Shown here one piece after another: positions 45,481-55,390 of a stretch of DNA of 64,000 nucleotides. The notes beneath the pieces are model-generated. The model made no database searches. It saw only the letters and a program-made list of their open reading frames with translations, and was not told the DNA's origin. The position numbers and the translations under genes are program-made. Numbering within the stretch: position 1 is the stretch's first letter; the number at the start of each line of letters is the position of its first letter. Source of the stretch: Halotalea alkalilenta (lineage in GTDB: Bacteria; Pseudomonadota; Gammaproteobacteria; Pseudomonadales; Halomonadaceae); assembly GCF_001648175.1 (NCBI RefSeq), contig NZ_CP015243.1, forward strand, positions 2,790,001 to 2,854,000, given 5' to 3'.

Positions 45481-46634
45481 ACCTCGATGCCGAAGTGCTG
45501 ATCCTCGGCGGCGGCTGCGCCGGGCTTTCCCTCGCTTACCGCCTGGCGAACCAGCCCGGTTCGCCGACGGTGATACTCATCGAAGCACGACGTCGCTACG
45601 TCAACGACCGCACCTGGTGCGGCTGGCGCATCGAACCGCATCCGTTCGCCCACTGCCTGGTCACCCAATGGCATACGCTGCGACTGCGCGATACCGGGCG
45701 CGAGATCGAGTTCAACTGCGCCGACTATCCCTATGAAATGATCGACGCCGGATGCTTCTATACGAGCTGCCTGTCGCGAATCGATGCGGCGGGGCACATC
45801 GAGCGGCGCGTCGGCCGGGTGGCGGGAGTGGATGCCCACCGCAGCCACCTGGAGGTGAGCTTGGAGAATGGGTCGCGGCTGCGAGGACGCTGGGTAGTGG
45901 ATACCCTGCCCCGCCCGGCGCGTCTGGTGGCCCCCTGGCGCTGGCAGGATTTCGCCGGACTGGAAGTGTCGTCGCCTCGCCTCGAGGACACAGAGCCGAC
46001 ACTGATGGACTTCTCGATCAAAAGCGAGATCGCCGAACCCGACCAGCTCGATTTCCTCTATCGCTTGCCCATCGCGCCCGGCCGGACACTGTTCGAATGG
46101 ACTCGCTTCGCCCGTCCGGCAAGCGACCCCCATCTGCTCGAACAAGCCCTGCACCGCTACCTCGACCAGCTGCTCGACGGCGACTACCGCGTCCTGCGCC
46201 ACGAACACGGCAGCCTGCCGATGGCGCCGCCGAGCGGCAGGCCCAGCCGCGCCGGCGGCCGTCACATCCTCGCTGGCGCCTACGCCGGCGCCATGCGCGC
46301 ATCGACCGGATACGCTTTCCACGCCATCCAGCGCTGGAGCGACCACTGCGCCAGCGCCCTGTCACGCGGAGAAGCGCCCCGGCCGGCCCCGTCACGACGC
46401 GCCATCGCGGCGCTCGACCGCATCTTCATGACCGCGCTGGAGCGTCATCCCCCCGACGCCGCCGCACTCTTCTGCCAACTCTTCGAACGCTGCCCCAGCG
46501 ATGCGCTGGTACGCTTTCTCGCCGGCCATCCGTCACTCTCGGACGTCGGACGGGTGATCAATTCGCTGCCCAAACTCCCCCTACTCACCGCGGCGCTCGC
46601 AAGCGTAGTGCCGAATTCGAAATCACCACGCTAG
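45477..46634 (+). CDS. crtY: Lycopene beta-cyclase (CrtY)
   Basis: This is a 385-residue lycopene cyclase family flavoprotein. An N-terminal dinucleotide fold (LILGGGCAGLSLAYRL) precedes DRTWCGW, the equivalent of the conserved HTW region, and GAYAGAMRASTGYAF lies in the second half. It cyclises lycopene to beta-carotene, which CrtZ then hydroxylates. ATG 45477 overlaps crtB. It is the last gene of the operon; no glycosyltransferase crtX or isopentenyl isomerase gene follows. A REP-like repeat lies just beyond the stop. Confidence 0.94.
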   Translation: MNLDAEVLILGGGCAGLSLAYRLANQPGSPTVILIEARRRYVNDRTWCGWRIEPHPFAHCLVTQWHTLRLRDTGREIEFNCADYPYEMIDAGCFYTSCLSRIDAAGHIERRVGRVAGVDAHRSHLEVSLENGSRLRGRWVVDTLPRPARLVAPWRWQDFAGLEVSSPRLEDTEPTLMDFSIKSEIAEPDQLDFLYRLPIAPGRTLFEWTRFARPASDPHLLEQALHRYLDQLLDGDYRVLRHEHGSLPMAPPSGRPSRAGGRHILAGAYAGAMRASTGYAFHAIQRWSDHCASALSRGEAPRPAPSRRAIAALDRIFMTALERHPPDAAALFCQLFERCPSDALVRFLAGHPSLSDVGRVINSLPKLPLLTAALASVVPNSKSPR

Positions 46635-46639
46635 CCACC

Positions 46640-46710
46640 GGCTCGTTGCTCGCCGGCTCACCATGAACGGAAGCGGAACTCGGCACCCACCCACCCCGTT
46701 CGTCCCGCGC
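46640..46710. repeat. REP-like element between convergent crtY and phosphotransferase genes
   Basis: The 31 bases at 46640-46670 match the reverse complement of the tandem-array unit at 28 positions (shared core CTCGCCGGCTCACCA followed by GAACGG). Further on, CCCGTTCGTCC (46698-46708) repeats the other arm. The element fills the 96-nt gap between two convergent genes, the usual place of REP elements. Confidence 0.75.
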
Positions 46711-46730
46711 GGCGTCGCTGTGCGCTGCGG

Positions 46731-47597
46731 TCATGCAAGCTCGTCGGTCCAGGGCGCTATGCTGGTGGTCTGCTCCCAGCTGAGCTCACCGAGTGCGCCC
46801 ATCGCGAACAGCGCGGCGCGGCAGTGCGTTCGATGCTCGCCCAGCGGTACGGGCGTGCCGTGATGGCGATAACCGGTGAGGAACGGCGCTCGACAATCGG
46901 CGGGAACCACCATCTCCAGCAGTGCCCAATCGAATTCTACCGGCGCCCATACCAGCGCCTCCCAATCGATCCAGAAAGCGCCGCTCTCGCCGACCACGAA
47001 CTGGTCCGCACGCAGGTCGAGCAGGCAGGGTACCGCGCTGGTGACGCGGGCAGGTTCGCATGCGATCAAGCGTGCGAGGCCGTCGGGGAGGCGTCGGTGC
47101 GAAAGGCGCTCACCAAGATAGCGCTGCAGCCGAGATGGCCACTGCGCGAGCGAGTGCTGCGGCTGCAAAGGGCAGCCGAAGTGATTGGCGCGGCGACGGT
47201 GCAGCCGACCGCACTGTTGACCCAGTCGTGCGGCGAAACCCGGCGTCCACTCGGGGGGCGCACCTGCACACCATGGTTGGGCCCAGAGCGGTGCCCCATC
47301 GAGCCGACCGAGCCAACGCATCGGTAGCGGGGGCATCGGCAGGTCCATCGGCAAGCCGTCGAGGCTTCGCGCGAGTCCAGGCCCGACCCGCCAACGGTCG
47401 AGCCCGAACAGCGCCTTCGCTCCCTGCCAGAAAGCATCGTCGCGATCGCTGGTACGGGCGAGCTTGAATACCTCCCCACCGGCTCGCCACAGCCAGTTGG
47501 CGCTGTCGGCGTAGCGCAGGGCCAGGGGAGAAGCATGCGCGCCCCAGCGGGCGCGGATCCTCATCCCATGCATAGAGGGAGGGGTGGGCGCCCGCAT
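46731..47597 (-). CDS. Phosphotransferase (APH/choline-kinase-like) protein, function unknown
   Basis: This is a protein of about 288 residues with a protein-kinase-like APH fold inferred from the C-terminal half: LLDLRADQFVVGESGAFWIDWEALVWAP. There DLRADQF would stand for the catalytic HxDxxxxN loop and DWE for the metal-binding Asp. The N-terminal YADSANWLWRAGGEVFKLAR could be the nucleotide-binding strand with its lysine. The loop deviates from the canonical pattern, so activity is doubtful. The start is uncertain: ATGs at 47597, 47573 and 47564 are in frame and none has a convincing ribosome site. It is convergent with crtY; no functional link is evident. Confidence 0.7.
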   Translation of the reverse strand: MRAPTPPSMHGMRIRARWGAHASPLALRYADSANWLWRAGGEVFKLARTSDRDDAFWQGAKALFGLDRWRVGPGLARSLDGLPMDLPMPPLPMRWLGRLDGAPLWAQPWCAGAPPEWTPGFAARLGQQCGRLHRRRANHFGCPLQPQHSLAQWPSRLQRYLGERLSHRRLPDGLARLIACEPARVTSAVPCLLDLRADQFVVGESGAFWIDWEALVWAPVEFDWALLEMVVPADCRAPFLTGYRHHGTPVPLGEHRTHCRAALFAMGALGELSWEQTTSIAPWTDELA

Positions 47598-47799
47598 ACT
47601 CCCGGTGTGGTTGGCAATGTCGGTGGAATCGACCCCATTCGGTTGCCTAGATGTTCCATACAACGGCGATTCCCTCCCTTTGGAGTCGATAAGCGGCTAT
47701 CTTGAATGGGCGCGATGCGTATCTGGCCGGATGGCACGGTACGACAAGGATGGCCATCGAGGCCAACAACACGCAGGGAAACACAAGGAGCTGCACGCA

Positions 47800-48240
47800 A
47801 TGAAGAAACTCATGGGCATCGGCCTTATCACGCTGACCACCGCACTCTCGACCCAGGCGCTCGCCGCCGGCGGCTGTGATGCACTGATCGATCGGCTCTC
47901 CGCCCAGATCCAGGGCAACGGCGTACCGGCTGCCGAGTTCACACTGGAGGCAGTGCCTGTCACTCAAGCTTCGCAAACACCGGGAGAGGTGATCGGTAAC
48001 TGCGAGAACGAAACGCGCTTGATAGTCTACGCACGCCAGGGCCGTGACTACTCGCCCGGCAGCTCGAGCAGCTCGATGTATTCGGCGCCAACGGCGACGA
48101 ACGCACAATCGAGCGGCGGGCAGACGGGCTCCTTCGAAGGGAACGTGACCAGCGATACGACCCCGCAGGGCACTTCTGACACCCCGACACCTGGTCAGGC
48201 ACCCAGCGACTCGCTCGAGGCGGCCCCAGCGGCCGAGTGA
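47800..48240 (+). CDS. Secreted DUF1161-like protein with low-complexity tail
   Basis: This 146-residue exported protein has a clear signal peptide (cleavage near ALAAGG, residues 19-24). Next is a short domain with two cysteines (GGCDALIDRLSAQIQ and EVIGNCENETRLIVYAR) that resembles DUF1161, whose function is unknown. The last 70 residues are rich in Ser, Thr, Gly and Pro and look disordered. ATG 47800 has AAGGAG nine bases upstream; in-frame sequence before it is not signal-like. A strong intrinsic terminator follows directly, so it is likely monocistronic. Confidence 0.85.
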   Translation: MKKLMGIGLITLTTALSTQALAAGGCDALIDRLSAQIQGNGVPAAEFTLEAVPVTQASQTPGEVIGNCENETRLIVYARQGRDYSPGSSSSSMYSAPTATNAQSSGGQTGSFEGNVTSDTTPQGTSDTPTPGQAPSDSLEAAPAAE

Positions 48241-48253
48241 GCACCATCAACGA

Positions 48254-48291
48254 CGAGAGGCCGCGCTCGCGCGCGGCCTCTCGTTTTTTTT
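48254..48291 (+). terminator. Rho-independent terminator after the DUF1161-like gene
   Basis: A perfect 13-bp GC-rich stem (CGAGAGGCCGCGC at 48254-48266, GCGCGGCCTCTCG at 48271-48283) has a TCGC loop and is followed by eight T residues. It lies 13 nt after the stop codon and also separates this unit from the convergent ectC. Confidence 0.95.
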
Positions 48292-48307
48292 GACTTCACA
48301 TCCGCGT

Positions 48308-48706
48308 TCAGGCGGGTTCGGGCGCCGCGTAGGAGCCGTCGGGGAGATGGCGCTCATTGCCGGTCAGCGGGGGATTGAACACGCAGAGCACGGTCATGCC
48401 CTTCTCCTTGCCGCGCAGCAGATGTTCGTCATGCTGGTCGAGCAGGTACATGTCGCCCTGCTTGATGGGCCATGTCTTGCCATCGGCGATGGTAAATACC
48501 TCGCCCTCGCCTTCGTAGCAGAACACCGCCTCGATATGATTCTTGTAGTGGATGTGCGTTTCGGTACCCGGATGGATCACGGTGACATTGTAGGAGAAAC
48601 CGACCTTGTCGTCGGCACGCACCAGCCGGGTGCTCTCCCAATTGCCGTTTTCGGCGACCACATGACGATCGGTCTTACGGCACTCATCGAGGTTGCGAAC
48701 GATCAT
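48308..48706 (-). CDS. ectC: L-ectoine synthase (EctC)
   Basis: This is a 132-residue cupin that cyclises N-gamma-acetyl-L-2,4-diaminobutyrate to ectoine. The full-length family sequence is present, from MIVRNLDEC through [19 protein letters not shown] (cupin metal and substrate region) to LDQHDEHLL and the C-terminal FNPPLTGNE block. ATG 48706 has AAGGAG seven bases upstream. It follows ectB by 84 nt as the last gene of ectABC. No ectD or regulator gene is adjacent. Confidence 0.97.
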   Translation of the reverse strand: MIVRNLDECRKTDRHVVAENGNWESTRLVRADDKVGFSYNVTVIHPGTETHIHYKNHIEAVFCYEGEGEVFTIADGKTWPIKQGDMYLLDQHDEHLLRGKEKGMTVLCVFNPPLTGNERHLPDGSYAAPEPA

Positions 48707-48790
48707 ACGCGCGCTCCTTGGCTTTTCGAGGATGGGGGAATCGAGGAAATAAAGAAGACACGGGCGCCGCTCGGGCGCCCGGCGAGGGAA

Positions 48791-50083
<1,293 letters not shown>

Positions 50084-50196
50084 TCAGTCACTGTCGCAAG
50101 CGCCTTGCGCTTGCTCGGATGAACTTGATTGCCGTGTGGCGCAACCGTCCGCGTCGTCTTCCCTGACCGCTGGACGCGAGGCCCGAATGGGCAAGC

Positions 50197-50763
50197 TCAG
50201 ATGCGGGCCGGGTCGAACGGACCGATCCGCACCAGGTGCTCGGGATTGTGTTCGCCACCGAGCTGCTCTTCGGAGAAATACTCCCGGCTGTTGAGCGGCG
50301 CCTGCCAGCGTGACGCGAGGCGCTTGAAAAGCCCCCAGGAGGCTTCGTTGTCAGGCGTGATGGTGGTCTCGAGATGGCGGATCTCGGCCTGCTGCGGGCG
50401 TTTCAGCACCGCTTCGACCAAACGCCGTGCAAGCCCGGTACCGCGAGCTTTCTCGCCTACCGCGACCTGCCAGAGGAAGAAGGTGTCGGACGCGTTGACT
50501 TTCACATAGCCGGAAACGAAGCCAACGATCTCACCCTCCTCGTCAGTCGCGACCGCGCAGCGATCACGAAACTGCGTCGCCAGCAGCAGGTAGGCGTACG
50601 GAGAATTGACGTCGAGGGGCGGACAAGCCCGCACCAGCTCGTAGATCCCCCAACCATCGTCGGTGGTCGGTGGGCGAATGAAAATCGGTTTTTCACTATT
50701 GATCACGTGCTCCGCCTGACCTGATTGCGCCAGCTGGGCTGAGGAGGTGAAGGACGAGTTCAT
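50197..50763 (-). CDS. ectA: L-2,4-diaminobutyrate acetyltransferase (EctA)
   Basis: This is a 188-residue GNAT acetyltransferase that acetylates diaminobutyrate at the gamma amino group. The whole family core is present: FIRPPTTDDGWGIYELV, CPPLDVNSPYAYLLL, the acetyl-CoA loop VGEKARGTGLARRLVEAV and ITPDNEASWGLF. ATG 50763 matches the Halomonas start context (MN followed by Ser/Thr-rich residues). A longer start at 50805 is ruled out because it would overlap the likely -10 element. It is the first gene of ectABC. Confidence 0.95.
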   Translation of the reverse strand: MNSSFTSSAQLAQSGQAEHVINSEKPIFIRPPTTDDGWGIYELVRACPPLDVNSPYAYLLLATQFRDRCAVATDEEGEIVGFVSGYVKVNASDTFFLWQVAVGEKARGTGLARRLVEAVLKRPQQAEIRHLETTITPDNEASWGLFKRLASRWQAPLNSREYFSEEQLGGEHNPEHLVRIGPFDPARI

Positions 50764-50805
50764 GGCATCCATGTCGATGACACCTATCGGAATAAGTGGG
50801 CCCAT

Positions 50806-50834
50806 AGTGTAACGGGATTGCCGGGCCCATTCAA
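50806..50834 (-). promoter_or_regulatory. Sigma-70-type promoter of ectABC
   Basis: On the minus strand TTGAAT (50829-50834) and TACACT (50806-50811) are separated by exactly 17 nt, about 45 nt upstream of the EctA start. The remaining 230 nt up to the gorA stop are AT-richer around 50840-50880 and may hold an additional osmotic promoter; nothing else is recognisable there. Confidence 0.7.
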
Positions 50835-51067
50835 ATGAAGCGTTATCGACAAAGGATACTTCGATAAACCCAGGTTATTCACCCGCTGCGATGTATGTCT
50901 GCGATGCCACCTCGACGTTCTTCACTATAGACGCTCGAATGATGGACGCCCGGATGGAAATCGCTCGTATGTCCCGGCGTTTCGACCGCCCCAGGCCCAG
51001 GAATGGGAGCGGCACCGGCGCCGCAGGGTGCCAGCCGCCGGCGCCATTGCGTTGGCCGCTCACTGAC

Positions 51068-52429
51068 CTAGCGCCGGGTGGCCTCGCGCAGGGTGACGAA
51101 CTCCTCCGCACTGGTCGGGTGGATCCCGATGGTGCTGTCGAAGTCCGCCTTGGTGAGCCCCGCGGTCACCGCGATCGCAATCCCTTGGATCAGCTCGCCC
51201 GCATCGTGACCGACCATATGAGCCCCCACTACTTTGTCGCTGCCGTCGTCGACCACCAGCTTCATCAGGCAGCGCCCCGGATCGTCGGCCAGGGTGTGCA
51301 GCATCGGTCGAAACTTGGTGACGTAGATCCGCACCGCCTCGCAACGCTCGCGCGCCTGCTCCTCGGTGAGCCCGACGGTGGCCACGTTGGGCTCGCAGAA
51401 CACCGCGGTCGCCACGTTCTGATAGTCGATCGGCGCAGGGGCAGTGTGCTCGAAGTGGATCGCTACCAGGCGCATCGCCTCGGCGATCGCCACCGGCGTG
51501 AGCTCGGGTGTGCCGATCACATCCCCAAGCGCGAGCACCGAGGGCGTGGCGGTGCGATAGCCGTCGTCGACTTCGAGCACGCCCCCTTCACCCAGGACGA
51601 CTTCCAGGTTCTCGAGCCCGAGACCGTCGAAGTTCGGGCGCCGTCCAGTGGCGCCGAGCACCAGGTCGACCTCGAGCTCGGCACCGTCATCGAGCACCAC
51701 CCGATCACCCTGCTCGCTCGCCTCGATCCGCGCGACGCTGTGACCGAAGCGGAAATCGACGCCCTTGCGCATCATCTCGTCGCGAACGAACTCACGCACT
51801 TCGTGATCGAAGCCGCGCAGGAACAGCTCGCCGCGATAGACCAGGGTGACCTCGACGCCAAGGCCGCTGAAGATGCTCGCGAACTCGACCGCGATATAGC
51901 CGCCGCCATAGATCGCCAGCCGCCTTGGCAGGCGCTCGAGGGAGAAGATGCGATTGGAGTCGAGCATTCGCTCGGCGCCGGGAAAATCCGGCCGCCAGGG
52001 CTTTCCACCCGTGGCGATCAGGATGCGCTCGGCGCTGACCCGATGCTCACCGATGCGAACGAGGTGCGGCCCTTCGATAAAGGCGTGCGCCTCGAACAGC
52101 TCGACGCCGGCATTCACCAGCAGATTGCGATAGATACCGTTGAGCCGCTCGATCTCTCGGGCGGTATTGTCGCGCAATCGAGACCATTCGAAGCTCGGCG
52201 ACGGCGACAGAGACCAGCCGAAGCCCTCGCTCTGGCGAAAGCTGGTGGCGAAATGGGATGCATAAGCGTAGAGCTTCTTCGGTACGCACCCAACGTTGAC
52301 GCAGGTGCCCCCCAGCCTGCTCTGCTCGGCCAGTGCCACTCGCGCGCCTTGCTTCGCCGCCATCCGCGCCGCGCGCACCCCACCGGAACCTCCGCCGATC
52401 ACCACCAGGTCGTAATCATGCTTCGCCAC
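51068..52429 (-). CDS. gorA: Glutathione-disulfide reductase (GorA type)
   Basis: This is a 453-residue class I pyridine nucleotide-disulfide oxidoreductase. The FAD motif is IGGGSGGVRAA (residues 11-21), the redox pair is Cys43-Cys48 in GGTCVNVGCVPKK, and the second dinucleotide fold is IYGGGYIAVEFASI. The C-terminal HPTSAEEFVTLR places His437 and Glu442 as the acid-base pair. The sequence favours glutathione reductase over dihydrolipoamide dehydrogenase. It is a single gene; the unlinked ectABC lies downstream on the same strand. Confidence 0.93.
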   Translation of the reverse strand: MAKHDYDLVVIGGGSGGVRAARMAAKQGARVALAEQSRLGGTCVNVGCVPKKLYAYASHFATSFRQSEGFGWSLSPSPSFEWSRLRDNTAREIERLNGIYRNLLVNAGVELFEAHAFIEGPHLVRIGEHRVSAERILIATGGKPWRPDFPGAERMLDSNRIFSLERLPRRLAIYGGGYIAVEFASIFSGLGVEVTLVYRGELFLRGFDHEVREFVRDEMMRKGVDFRFGHSVARIEASEQGDRVVLDDGAELEVDLVLGATGRRPNFDGLGLENLEVVLGEGGVLEVDDGYRTATPSVLALGDVIGTPELTPVAIAEAMRLVAIHFEHTAPAPIDYQNVATAVFCEPNVATVGLTEEQARERCEAVRIYVTKFRPMLHTLADDPGRCLMKLVVDDGSDKVVGAHMVGHDAGELIQGIAIAVTAGLTKADFDSTIGIHPTSAEEFVTLREATRR

Positions 52430-52788
52430 CCTCGTTCTCCTCGAATAGTCGCCTGGTTGCCACTACCGCCCGACCGAGCCTTGGCCAAGGCCATGCCGGC
52501 GCGCAGTAGTGCCCGATGCACCGGGGCATCAGGGGGAAACCGACAGCGTACTACGCTGCTCGAACGCCGGGCCAGCGACGGCGATGATCGCGCAGCGCCA
52601 AGACAGTGGCATGACAAGCCCATCGCCGTGCCTGGCCCCCGGACCTCACCCCATCCCTGGACGAATCGCCGGCCTGACGAAGGTGTCGATCAACGCCGGG
52701 CGTGCTAGTGCCAGGTTGACGCATCGACGAGCCGAAGGGTAAAACGACCGCTCACCCCCGCCCGATCATTTGAAGAGTCACGCCCACC
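52430..52788. other. Intergenic region between divergent gorA and can
   Basis: This 359-nt divergent gap should contain the promoters of gorA and can. Short frames on both strands have no family features. I could not place a convincing -35/-10 pair, repeat or RNA element in it; it is as GC-rich as the coding regions. Confidence 0.55.
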
Positions 52789-53442
<654 letters not shown>

Positions 53443-53459
53443 ACGCCGCGTACGCCGCT

Positions 53460-53502
53460 CGCCCGACATTCTCGCCGTCTCTTCAATGGCGAGAATCGGG
53501 CG
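53460..53502 (+). terminator. Hairpin after can
   Basis: The arms at 53460-53476 and 53488-53502 pair over 15 bp with a two-base bulge in the left arm and an 11-nt loop (CGCCCGA...CTCGCC with GGCGAG...CGGGCG). No T tract follows, so it may be a Rho-independent terminator of weak type or an mRNA 3' stabiliser. Confidence 0.5.
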
Positions 53503-53594
53503 GACGGGAGAACTCTCATGCGCCTGGGCTGTCTTACTTGAGCCGGTACCCCACCCGGGGTTTCGCTTCCTCTAACACGACGGTCGCCGCTCCG

Positions 53595-54617
53595 ATGGCT
53601 AGGACACTTTTCAACGCTGATTTCACTCCGCCGCGTTGGCTCAAGCACCGACACCTGCAGACGTTGGCACCCTACCTGCTGATGCGGGGCACCCCTCGTC
53701 ACGAGACCGAGCTGCTCGATCTGCCGGACGGCGACTTCCTCGAGCTCGCCTGGACCGTGCCGGCGCCGAGCGATGCGCGTGCGCCGATCCTCGTCGTGCT
53801 GCATGAAGAGGAGGGATCGATCCGTCGCTCGCCTTGCGCCCAGGCACTGCTGTCGATGGCGGCCAGGCGCGGCTGGCGCGGGGTGCTGATGCACTTTCGC
53901 GGCTGCGGCAAGGTACCCAGCCGCCATCCCCGCGGTCACCATGCCGGGGATACCGCCGATGCCTACTGGTTCATGAGCATGCTCGGCAAGCGCTACCCGC
54001 ACGCCCCCAAGGTCGCCGTCGGTCTCTCGGTCGGCGGCAACGTACTGCTCAAGCTGGTCGCCGAACAAGGCGGCGACGGCCTGGATCTTTCCGGCGCGAT
54101 CGCGGTCAGCGCTCCGCTCGATCTGGCTAGCCGCTCGGATGCGCTCAACATCGGCCACGCCCGTGGCCACCAGCGCCGCCTGCTCAAGCGGATGCGCCGC
54201 AAGATCGAGGCCAAGCAGGCGCTCGACCGTTTCCCGCTCGGTATCACCCAGCAGCAGCTCGAACGCCTCGATACCCTGTGGGCGTTCGATAACGAAATCA
54301 CCGCCCCGCTCTATGGTTTCAGCTCGGCGACCGACTTCTATCGCCGTGCCTCGGCCGGGCCGCTGCTCGACCGCATCGAGCTGCCGACGCTGATCCTCCA
54401 TGCCGAAGACGACCCCTTCGTCCCTGCGGATATTTTCATGCGCCTGCCGCTGCCCTCCGCCAACGTGCGCATCGAACTCGCCAAGCACGGCGGGCATCTC
54501 GGCTTCATCGAACAGCACAAGGGCCTGCCGCGCTCGTGGATGGTGCGTCGCATCGCCGCCCAGCTCGATGCCTGGTCCAGGCTGCCCGAGCTGAAGATGG
54601 CCAGACACAGCCTCTGA
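53595..54617 (+). CDS. yheT: YheT-family alpha/beta hydrolase
   Basis: This is a 340-residue hydrolase of the YheT/ABHD1-3 group. The opening TPPRWLKHRHLQTLAPYLL is characteristic. HFRGCGKVPSR and the nucleophile loop GLSVGGN (Ser145) follow, then the Asp loop HAEDDPFVP and the His loop KHGGHLGFIE. The substrate is unknown; relatives act on esters or phospholipids. ATG 53595 is supported by homology, since in-frame sequence before it is unrelated. It converges with msrA across a perfect inverted repeat. Confidence 0.92.
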   Translation: MARTLFNADFTPPRWLKHRHLQTLAPYLLMRGTPRHETELLDLPDGDFLELAWTVPAPSDARAPILVVLHEEEGSIRRSPCAQALLSMAARRGWRGVLMHFRGCGKVPSRHPRGHHAGDTADAYWFMSMLGKRYPHAPKVAVGLSVGGNVLLKLVAEQGGDGLDLSGAIAVSAPLDLASRSDALNIGHARGHQRRLLKRMRRKIEAKQALDRFPLGITQQQLERLDTLWAFDNEITAPLYGFSSATDFYRRASAGPLLDRIELPTLILHAEDDPFVPADIFMRLPLPSANVRIELAKHGGHLGFIEQHKGLPRSWMVRRIAAQLDAWSRLPELKMARHSL

Positions 54618-54656
54618 GCGGCATGCGCCCGGCTGTTGTGAACGAAGCCGTCTCAA

Positions 54657-54697
54657 ACGAAGACGCCCGGATATCTCTGATATCCGGGCGTCTTCGT
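54657..54697. terminator. Perfect 19-bp inverted repeat between convergent yheT and msrA
   Basis: The arms ACGAAGACGCCCGGATATC (54657-54675) and its exact complement (54679-54697) are separated by TCT. It is placed 40 nt after the yheT stop and 33 nt beyond the msrA stop, so it can serve both genes as a bidirectional terminator. There is no long T tract on either side. Confidence 0.75.
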
Positions 54698-54729
54698 GAT
54701 TACCCACCGCGCGGCGGTCGAATCATCGA

Positions 54730-55356
54730 TCAGGCGATCGCGCAGCTCACTCCGGTACCCTTGAGACCGCAATAGCCGGCGGGGTTCTTGCTCAGATACT
54801 GCTGGTGGTACTCCTCGGCGTAGTAGAACACCTCCAGCGGACGAACCTCGGTGGTCACCCCGCCCTTGCCGGCCACCGCCAGCGCCGAGGCGTAGGCATC
54901 GCGGGAAGCCTCGACGATCTCGCGCTGGGCTTCGTCGAGATAGTAGATCGTCGAGCGATACTGGGAGCCTATGTCGTTGCCCTGTCTCATCCCCTGGGTC
55001 GGATCGTGGGCTTCCCAGAAGTGCTTGAGCAAGCGCTCGAGTTCGATCACCTGGGGATCGAACACCACCCGCACCACCTCGGCGTGGCCGGTGAGGCCGC
55101 TGCATACTTCTTCATAGCTGGGATTGGGAGTGAAGCCCCCAGCGTAGCCCACCGCAGTGACATAGACTCCCGGCAGCTGCCAGAACAGTCGTTCCGCGCC
55201 CCAGAAGCAGCCCAGACCCAGCACCATCTCGGTGTGTCCCGCGGGCCAGGGCGGAATCATCGAGCGCCCGCTTATCTGGTGGATCGCACTGATTTCGACC
55301 GCTCGATCGCGCCCCGGCAGGGCACGATCGGCGGATGGCATGACGGTATTGGACAT
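54730..55356 (-). CDS. msrA: Peptide methionine (S)-S-oxide reductase (MsrA)
   Basis: This is a 208-residue MsrA that repairs oxidised methionine. The catalytic Cys50 is in [56 protein letters not shown] and the C-terminal [14 protein letters not shown] are all present. ATG 55356 has AAGGAG seven bases upstream; the ATG two codons earlier is too close to that site. It lies 34 nt after tamB but is probably its own unit. Confidence 0.96.
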   Translation of the reverse strand: MSNTVMPSADRALPGRDRAVEISAIHQISGRSMIPPWPAGHTEMVLGLGCFWGAERLFWQLPGVYVTAVGYAGGFTPNPSYEEVCSGLTGHAEVVRVVFDPQVIELERLLKHFWEAHDPTQGMRQGNDIGSQYRSTIYYLDEAQREIVEASRDAYASALAVAGKGGVTTEVRPLEVFYYAEEYHQQYLSKNPAGYCGLKGTGVSCAIA

Positions 55357-55390
55357 CGGCATTCTCCTTGACTCGGCGCCTATCGCCATC

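Noticed and set aside
50764..50805. Longer EctA reading from 50805
   Set aside because: It overlaps the probable -10 element and lacks a ribosome site.
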